From Pyrrhosoma nymphula (Eukaryota; Arthropoda; Insecta; Odonata; Coenagrionidae), in NCBI GenBank assembly GCA_963573305.1, contig OY754332.1:143957977-144021976 (forward strand): 64,000 nt of DNA, given 5' to 3'. The notes below the pieces were generated by a model, which was not told the DNA's origin, ran no database searches, and saw only the letters and a program-made list of their open reading frames with translations. The position numbers and the translations under genes are program-made. Positions 50,601 to 59,600 of this stretch are shown here, piece after piece (within the stretch, counting starts at the first letter, position 1; each line of letters starts with the position of its first letter).

Positions 50601-53600
50601 GCCAATAATTTGTCTGATATCCCAAGTGGTATTGAGAGTGATGCAAGCTCATACGAAATTGATTCTGAAACCTTCATCGACAGTGACGAAGAAACAATAT
50701 TCGCAAAAAAAACTCTACGATCTATACCGTTGCAGTACTCCAGTGATTCTGAAGATGATGGCTTTGTAGTGAGTGATGATATCAATAATATTACAGTTGA
50801 AAATGTGTCTCTGTGGTCGGATAACGACTTTACTCCTGTTTTAGAAGTATTTGCTGGTACACCAGGCGTAAAAATTACTCCGCCTAACCCAGAAAGTGTG
50901 AGTGATGTGGTTAGTTTGTATATTGGTGATGACCTATTCACAATGATGGTGGAGGAATCAAATAGATATCACGCTCAAAATGCTCATAATTACAAAGATT
51001 CCCCAAAAAGTTTGAAGTGGCATGATGTTACTCTCAGTGAAATGAAGAAATTTTTAGGGTTGATTCTACTTATGGGTCAGGTGCGTAAAGATCGAATAAA
51101 TGATTACTGGACATTGGATCCTCTTACGGAAACTCCTATTTTTTCTAAAATAATGAGTAGAAACAGGTTCCGGCAAATATGGCAGGCATGGCATTTTTCG
51201 AATAATGAAGGCCACCAAGAAAATGAAAGGTTGTACAAGGTTTCACCTGTTTTGAACTATCTACTAAAAAAATTTGCAACTGTGTACAAACCCAGGCAGG
51301 AACTCTCACTGGATGAGGGTATGATACCGTGGCGAGGGCGACTATCATTTCGGACTTACAACCCTGCCAAGTTGACAAAATATGGCCTATTAGTGCGTAT
51401 GGTGTGTGAAGTGGCAACTGGATATATCTGCAATTTGAAGATCTATACCGGTGAAGGACATAAGCTTGTTGATACAATTTTGTCAGTTATTGGCTCAAAT
51501 TTAGGCTTGTGGCATCATGTTTACATGGATAATTATTACAATAGTGTGAACATTGCAGAAAAACTTCTCGAAAGAAAAACAAGGGTTTGTGGAACGATCC
51601 GAGTGAACAGAGGTCTTCCTGATTGTCTGAAACATGTGAAACTGCGGAAAGGTGAGTCCATATTCCGAAGAAAAAGAGATGTTCTCCTACATATATGGAA
51701 AGACAAACGGGAAGTTCGCATGATCTCTACGGTTCATTCTTCAAGGCTGATAGAAAGCGAAAAGAGAGACAGAAAAACTGGGCAGAAAATAAAGAAGCCT
51801 GAGACAATTTTGGAATACAATAAGTATATGAAGGGGGTAGACCGTGCAGACCAATACCTATCTTATGGTGAGACAGACCAAAAAGTGGTCCAAAAAAACT
51901 GTATTGTACTTGCTGAACTGTGCACTCTTTAATTCTTTTAGGGTGTACGAGGAACTCAATGGGAAGAAAATTATGTACAAAAAGTTCCTTCACAAAGTCG
52001 CAAGCAGCTGGATAATGGACAGTAGTTCAGAAGACCCCGTCTCATACAAACAGGAGAAAAACATTTCTATCTCACCTACACCTAAGTACACCTAAGACAG
52101 ACCCTCCAGGAAGGCTTTCAATGGACATGAAAAAACATCAAGTTGAGAAGATAGTTGGGATCGGCAAGAAGAAAAATCCACAAAGACAGTGTAGGGTGTG
52201 TGCAGCCAAAAAAAAAAGAAGTGAAACACGGTATATTTGTGCATTCTGTTGTGTTCCACTCCATAGGGGATCATGTTTTGAACAATACCATACCTTAGTT
52301 AATTACTCTGTTATATAATATGCAAGGGCTGAAAGTTTCATTAAAAAATATACATTAGTTCTGGAGTTGTGTGAATTTAATTGTATGCATGTACCTTCCC
52401 AACAAAAATGCAAAAAATGGCCGGCCCCAAAGGCAAGTCAAATTTAAAGGGCACCGGATCAAGAAGTGTTAAGACAATTTTGTTTGAGTGCAGCTTCTAA
52501 TTGTCTGTACTCTCTGTATTCTCTTAATTTAGTTGCACTAACATTTATTTCACTTTACACATTCACACTCACTCAGATACGGGATAGGGAAAAGGGTGTA
52601 TCAGCAAATGATACGGTTAACGGGGTTTCACTCGGTATCTTCTTCTATTTTGGGATCTTGTTAGGGGAATGGCGATCCGTTCTAGGAAGAATGGCGGGCT
52701 CTTCTAGGTTGGGGAATGGTGATTCGTTCTATGAGGAATGGCGGGCTCTTCTATGTTGGGGAATGGTCACAAATTTGGACAGTACTTATCGGCTTTGTCG
52801 GCACCAACTCTCCTAGGCAGTTTTCCTGACGATTCCGCTTCCTGCAGCTCTCCCGACCAGGATGCCGGCTCGGGATACGGAACCTCTTTCTTTGTTGGCT
52901 CCTTCCGTATAACCTCGGGTCCAGCCTTCTCCTCTTGCAGGGGATCGCCCTCTCTGCGTCGCCTGCCTGTTCGCCGCTAGCCTTTTCACCCGTCCTCGCC
53001 TCGCGAGAATCAGCCTCTAGACGTCCTCCCAAGAATCAGCTGTCAGAATTTATTCGCCCAGACTCAAGGCGACCGCCGTATTTAAGCTGTCGCCCTGGTT
53101 GGGGTGAGAAAGGGGGGGGGAAATAAGGGGGGTGAGGGGAAGTAGCTTCACCCAGGAATCAAAGGTGTACTGGGTGCACTTGACCCCGGTCCCGACGCAG
53201 CTTATGCCGGTGACTTCAGGGGCAGAAGGGGAATGGGGGGGGGGGGTAAAAGCACTTAGCCAGCCTTCTCCAAACGCCGGTTGATGAAGGGGGGAGGGGG
53301 GGGGGGGGGGGAGGAAAAAACTGAGGAAAAAGGGGAAGGATGGGAATATCACTCACTCACTCATATGACATCGCATTCACCCCATTAAACATCTATCTAA
53401 ATCTAACAAGTAAAAACCAACAAGAACAAAAAATATCTTTCCCGATCGCATTTATTAGCATGTAACCGCGTCCAAACGGGACCGGTTACAATATTGAACA
53501 TGTAATTGAATGATATGCATTCAGGTTGGAGGAACTAGCACTTTGTAACTTATCCAATGATCACTACTTCCGTCATTTGGCTTATTCTCATACCCCTGGA

Positions 53601-56600
53601 TAGAATTTATGTAAGTTTATATCATGAATAAAATTGCTTGTATGCACATTTTAGTTCGCCAACATAAATGAAAAACTGCTAACAAATCATATGACTACAC
53701 TTTTATCAAGTTCTTGGGAAGGTTTTCGTGGCATTGTCCATTTCCACATTTTTAGATTCTCCATCCGCATTCGTTGACTTTGGCTGACAACAGTTTTGTT
53801 AGCCATCCTGATATCGTCTTCAGGTGGAAGGTGGAAAGAAGCTGTTTTGGCTGCCTTATATAGTGCACCAGCACCAGGACGAACAGCACTATACAAGGTG
53901 GCCAAAACAGTTTCTTTCCACCTTCGACCTGAAGACGATAGCAGGATGGCTATCGAAACCGTTGTCAGCCAAAGTCAACGAAGGCGGATGGAGAACCTGA
54001 AAATGCAGAAAACTTTTATAAAGTATTTATACCTCATCCTGGCTCATAACACATCCATCATCTTGATTACGAAGTGTGTAAAACCATCAATCAGGCACAA
54101 TAAGTTATGAGAAAATTATTGGAAGTAATTGCGATATTCCACAGGAGAAAAATCATTTGCCTTGACTGGGATCCTGGTCAAGGCAAATGATTTTTCCTGT
54201 GGAATATCGCACTTATGTGCACTTGCAGGTGACTCCGTAAAGGTTACTACCATGGCTAGTCCCAGTTTCCTCAAAAATTAATGGAAGTAATGCCTTAAAT
54301 GAATGTCTATGCTGTACAAATTGAAGGAATACTATGACTTATAGATCTCATGACTCTAATGGATATGTATGTACTGTTTCAGCAACTGGTCATGTGGGGG
54401 GTATCTCCCTGTATAATTATGACTTGTGGGGCCTTCTCTACCTTTTCAAAACTTGTGCCTTGCCCTTACTTTCAAAGGTTGTCTGTGGAAAATGTTCAAA
54501 CCACAAATTCCAACTGCCATTTGAAGAGACCAAGGCATCACGTGTGTGCCGCCAATGCCATAGTATTCTGTCCAAGAAATCTCCAACCCAGAGTCCATGT
54601 CGGAGTCCAGGCATAGATGAAGTGGGAAAGGAAAATATAGAAATACCTTTTAGCCGTGGAAAAGGTGTCCTTGAGGTAAGAATGTGTTGACTCTTATCCT
54701 AATTCTTGGTAGATTCTCTAAAACTTCATGGATATTTTAATGAATATATTACACTGAAGATTTGAAAGGAAGTTATTATGAATGTTTTCCTTTAGAATAT
54801 CTAGGTTATGTAGTGGAGGAAGTGGCGACAGTACAGGAAGCTCCTTAAAAAATGTTCAGTCTTATTTGGGAGTGGTTAGGCTGGCTATATTCACAAGAAT
54901 AAGTTTTCAAACTAAATTAAGTTTTTTCTTTCACTTGGTTGTGTTATTCTGCTCTCTGGAGAGTAAAAGTATGAATGAGTGGTTTATTGATGCTCTGGGA
55001 AACCCATAAGAGCAAAAAAGAAAAAATTTAAGTACAGAAAACATTCTGCTCAAAATACAATAATTATGAAATAAGCATAGCATAAACACAAGAGCAATTG
55101 AAAACAAAGGTTCTAACAAAAATCAAATTAATCAACACAAAGATTCTTACATTTCAAAACAACAGTGCTATTGTATTAAATATTCGTACAATTTCCTCTT
55201 AAAAGATTCTGGAGTGGAGGAGCATTTTATTGAGGGGGGTAATGAATTCCAAAACTTGGATGCTATAATCGAGAAGGAATTTAGGTATTGGTTGGTACAG
55301 GCTTGGGGTATGTGGAGAAGGTTAAGGTCTGCCCGAGTTCCTCTGACGGAAACAGTAGTTCTGAGGGTGAATAGGTGGTAGAGGTATTCAGGCATTTGAG
55401 TATGAAAGAGGGAGAACAGAAAACACCCCAGGAAGTAGTTCCTTCGGGAGCCAAGAGGCAGCCACTTCAAGGCAGCCAAATAATCAGAAACATGGTCTTC
55501 TCTGCGAAGATCGAATATAAATCTAATGCAGCTGTTAATTGATCGCTGGATACGTATTTCAAGAACATTTGTTAAATCGATATACACTAGTATACAATAA
55601 TCTATAATTGGAAAAAATCAATGAGGTTACAAGTGAAATTCTTGTGTGAACAGGTAAATTTTTCTTTTGAAGCTTTAGTAAATAGAGAATTTTATTTCCC
55701 TTGTTACACATTTCCAACACATGCTGATCCCATTTTAAGTTAGTGGAAAGAGTGATGCCAAGGTATCGAACAGTTTCTTTTAATTTAACAATGCTCGTGT
55801 GAACACGAATAGGCGGAAGACTATCATGATCGATGCTATTCAAAAGTCTTGAATTTCCTAAAATGATTGCTTGAGTTTTTATGGGGTTTAGTTGTAAGCA
55901 GTTGATATTAGCCCAATGGCTGATGGAGGAAATATCACTGTTAATTATTTCAATGAAAAATGGAAGTTCATCAGCAGAACAGTGAATATAAATTTGCAGA
56001 TCAAGATTTTATTCTTGTTATTTGCAGATTAAGATTTTATTCTTGATTCTATTTATTTATTATTTGAAAAGTATGTAGAAATGAAGTCATTAATTTTTAC
56101 CATGAAATGGCTTGTCTGGTTAGTATTAATCTTCTGACCAACCTTCCCATTATGTTTCAATTTGAAGAAGAGATATCCTTCCCAGTCCCAAATTTATGGC
56201 CTGAAAAATTGCAGAAAAATGCATTTCTTTGGTGTGGGTGAAGTATTCTCAGTCCTCTGCTAGGTCCAATATTGAGCTGCTGCTGATATTTTGATAACTA
56301 ACTCTGGCATTGAAACATCAGCTGCAGGTGATTTTTCCATGGCAGAAATTTAAAGGCCATTGCATTTCTGATAACGTGCTTTTCTTGTAGGTTCCAGCAG
56401 ATGCAATATGCGTATTAAATGGGTACCTGCACTTAAAAACGAGAGGGAAGTCATGGCTTCGTCGCTGGTTTTCCCTTCATCCTGATTTTGTTCTTTACTC
56501 ATATCTCTCTCATACTGATAAACAAGCAATGACGGCTACTCCATTGCCAGGTTTTACTGTAGTGAAGGTAATTCCTGTTACTTTACTAGAGCTTTGTTTT

Positions 56601-59600
56601 TATCCTGATTACAATTATTTTGTATGTAATGAAATTTTGTAATTTATTTATAACCAATTACTCTCTCATCTTCAGTTGACTGAGCTCCAGGAGCATTTGC
56701 CTGAGAAGGAAAAGAGTTTCAAAATGTACCATGCAAAGAAGAGATATTACTTCCAAGGAAACTCTAAAGATGATGTTGAAAGGTACATATTTGTTAGCAG
56801 TGATATATTTTCATGCAAAAATTGCAGAAAATTTTATACGATATACATATTATCCTTCTAAATGATAATTTACTCCCTTCGTAAAAAATTAAATAAATAG
56901 GTATTGTAACAAGTTATCATAATTTACTTGCAATGGATGTAATGAAGAATAGTTTCATGTATTTGAAAATTTTAATGCTGGTCTTCTTGTCTGTTGGCTA
57001 GCTTTCCCTGGTAATAGTGCACATGTCACCTTGTGGTGTCCATTATGCCTAGAGATGGGAAAATTACTCTAATTTTCATCTGAGGAAATTGCAACGGTAA
57101 ATTACGATAATTTTCGAAAATTACCGTAATTTTCCAGTATTTTTTCAGTTTTAAGCATTTAACAGCAAATGTATGGTTAAATAAGAAAGCCAATAGCAAT
57201 AAGAAGGGAAAAATAATGTTTAAACCATAACTAATGCAACATTTACCTATTAGAAATTTTAAAAATTGTAAAAAGAACTACGGCAGCAACACGCAATCTG
57301 GCTTTCTTTTGTCAAAGTATGAGAAATTTTCAAGAAGAATATTCTAAAGCTTTAATCTTATAATGTTATAATTTAAGTAAAATATTCCAAAAATGAGTTG
57401 TACATGCCTCAATTTATTATTAAACACGTAGGAAATGTGAACTTGGCTTAAAAGAACATGTTGGTAATTTATCTGTATGAAAAATTGTCTCTAGCTTAGG
57501 TGAATTGTCTAGAAAATTATGGTAATTTACAAGGGACATGGTAAATTACGAAAAATACCATGTATTACGAAAATTACCGAGGTAATTTTCAGAGTGGCCC
57601 ATTTCTAGTTATGCCATGGTGTGTTAGTCTACTGCCATTCAGGGGCGGCTCCAGACCAGAGGTTCGGGGGGGTGGACCAGCAGCTCTTGGGGTATGGGAT
57701 ACCCCCCAGGATAAGGGGGGTTCGTGGGTCTCATCCTGGACATTTGTAGCACATTATGTGCAAAATAGCGCGTTATAAGTGGTTTTGAAGCAAAAGTTTG
57801 CCTTTTAAGAAGAGCAAGTTTTTACTAAATGCATATTTCCCCTGTAGATTACCACCAAGTTTCGACTAATTCCAAAATTATTTTGATTTACATTCGCATT
57901 TAGCTTGTGGTTTTAAAAACAGTTTTAGCTTATATAAAATTTATCTGGGTTTCAAAGTAAAACAACCAAAATTTCAATAACAAAAAAGCAACCAAATAAT
58001 TTAGGCTTTGTCTATGACAAAGAAATTCACCAGGTTTCGGGAGGGGCCCCTATTGCTCCCCCCTCCCGCCAATGCTGAAGCTGTTTCTGAAGCTGAAACA
58101 GTAGTCAGTTTAGCCAATACAATGTATGAAAAATCGTTTTATTCCTAGTATTTTCATTCTACGTCCAGTGCTACGTATGATATTATACTATGTCATTAAA
58201 TGTCATCAAAATTTACGGTGAAATCCACTATTGATGAGCCAAGGGTTTCTGCAGCATTCTAGTTGATGAGTAATGGCTTTTGTGCATTGTCCGTCTATTA
58301 CATTTTCTCCAGCCATCCTGCTGGCATCTTGTTGTCAGAACCTGAAGACACTAGTGGAATTTAAATTAAAGACTAATCCAAATTGAGAATGAAAGCAAAG
58401 GAACTTTGACTCCTATGCGTGCATTTCAGTCATCGAGGTAACAAGGAGTGTTAAAATCTCGTAAACACATGCGTGTTGTCCGGTGTTCAAAGTCTAAATG
58501 TTCAGAATGTGTAGGCATACTGTTTTTGATGTGGTGACCTCATTGTGTACCATACCTTCCCTTAAGGCACGTTCTTGTAGGCTCATCCTTTGGTGCTATC
58601 GTCATAAATTTTGTTTTGGTTTAAAAATGTTACGCTTGACCTCCAAATCCTCAGCTGGTGAATGTTGTTGACATGAAATTGAAAATTATTTAAATATGTA
58701 CAGAAAAATGTCAAAAAATTGAAATAGTGATTCTTAGCTCCTTCTTACAGCTGCAGTTAATCCCTGTAATTTTTATGGGTTTTACTATTCTCTTTTGTTG
58801 GCATAGGGCCTGCTCAATTTCCTCCCATAAATGTGCAAAACATTCTAATAGCCTATGTATTGCTGTCTTTTTTTGCATAAAATATTAATTTATCAACTAA
58901 TATTACCTTCAAAATTTTATGTTCTGTATCAGTGGCGTAACTAGGACTTGGCTTTGGGGGGGGGGATGGCTCAGATTGAATAGCACACCACATGTTAATT
59001 CGTTATTTATGCAAATAAACTACTAATTTGAATACATTAGATAGGCCAAATGAAAACTAAAATATTTAATTACTGTATTTCAAACAGTTAGAATTGCTGT
59101 GATACGAATATTTTATTTTTAATTTTTAGGGTTCTGGGGGGGTTCTATCCCCCTCATCCCCCCCCCACCATAGTTATGCCGCTGTTATGTATTAACATAG
59201 GCAGGCAGACAAAATTCAACAGGTACTTAAATTTAGATATAATTCAAATGATTCTCAAGGATACACTAACAAAATTAGGCACTTCTGCATTACTAATGAG
59301 GTTAGAATAATGATGGTTATAAATTCATACAGGTGTTCTAAACTTCATGTTTCCACTGCTAATTCTTTATTTTATTCAAGTCATTATTGGCAAAGTTGTC
59401 TGTCCTTTGAATTCGAATCATTGCAAAATTGTATAAATAGTTATTTGTATGACTATACACAATGTGTGGTGAAACCTAGTGGAATGGGTGGTAATACAAA
59501 ACTGAAGATGACTGGGCACTGGCAGACGGGTCTGGGCAGTCAATATGGCAATTTGGCGAAGAATTATCAGATCTGCAATGATTTATCCAAAATAAAATAT

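Larger units (their letters stand above)
49763..53490. mobile_element. Probable solo LTR in FGD intron 8, interrupted by piggyBac
   Basis: TGTAACC at 49763 and GGTTACA ending at 53490 give the TG..CA ends and short inverted repeat of an LTR. ATAT stands directly outside on both sides (49759-49762, 53491-53494), a 4-bp duplication as in Gypsy-type elements. Without the 2.2-kb piggyBac insert the unit is about 1.54 kb. It has G-runs (50125-50141 and near 53296-53311) and a 47-bp tandem repeat, and no gag or pol. The assignment rests on ends alone. Confidence 0.45.

Noticed and set aside
57641..58075. Defined TIR element
   Set aside because: G-rich and C-rich ends look suggestive but I could not match terminal repeats or a duplication, so it is listed only as a probable repeat.
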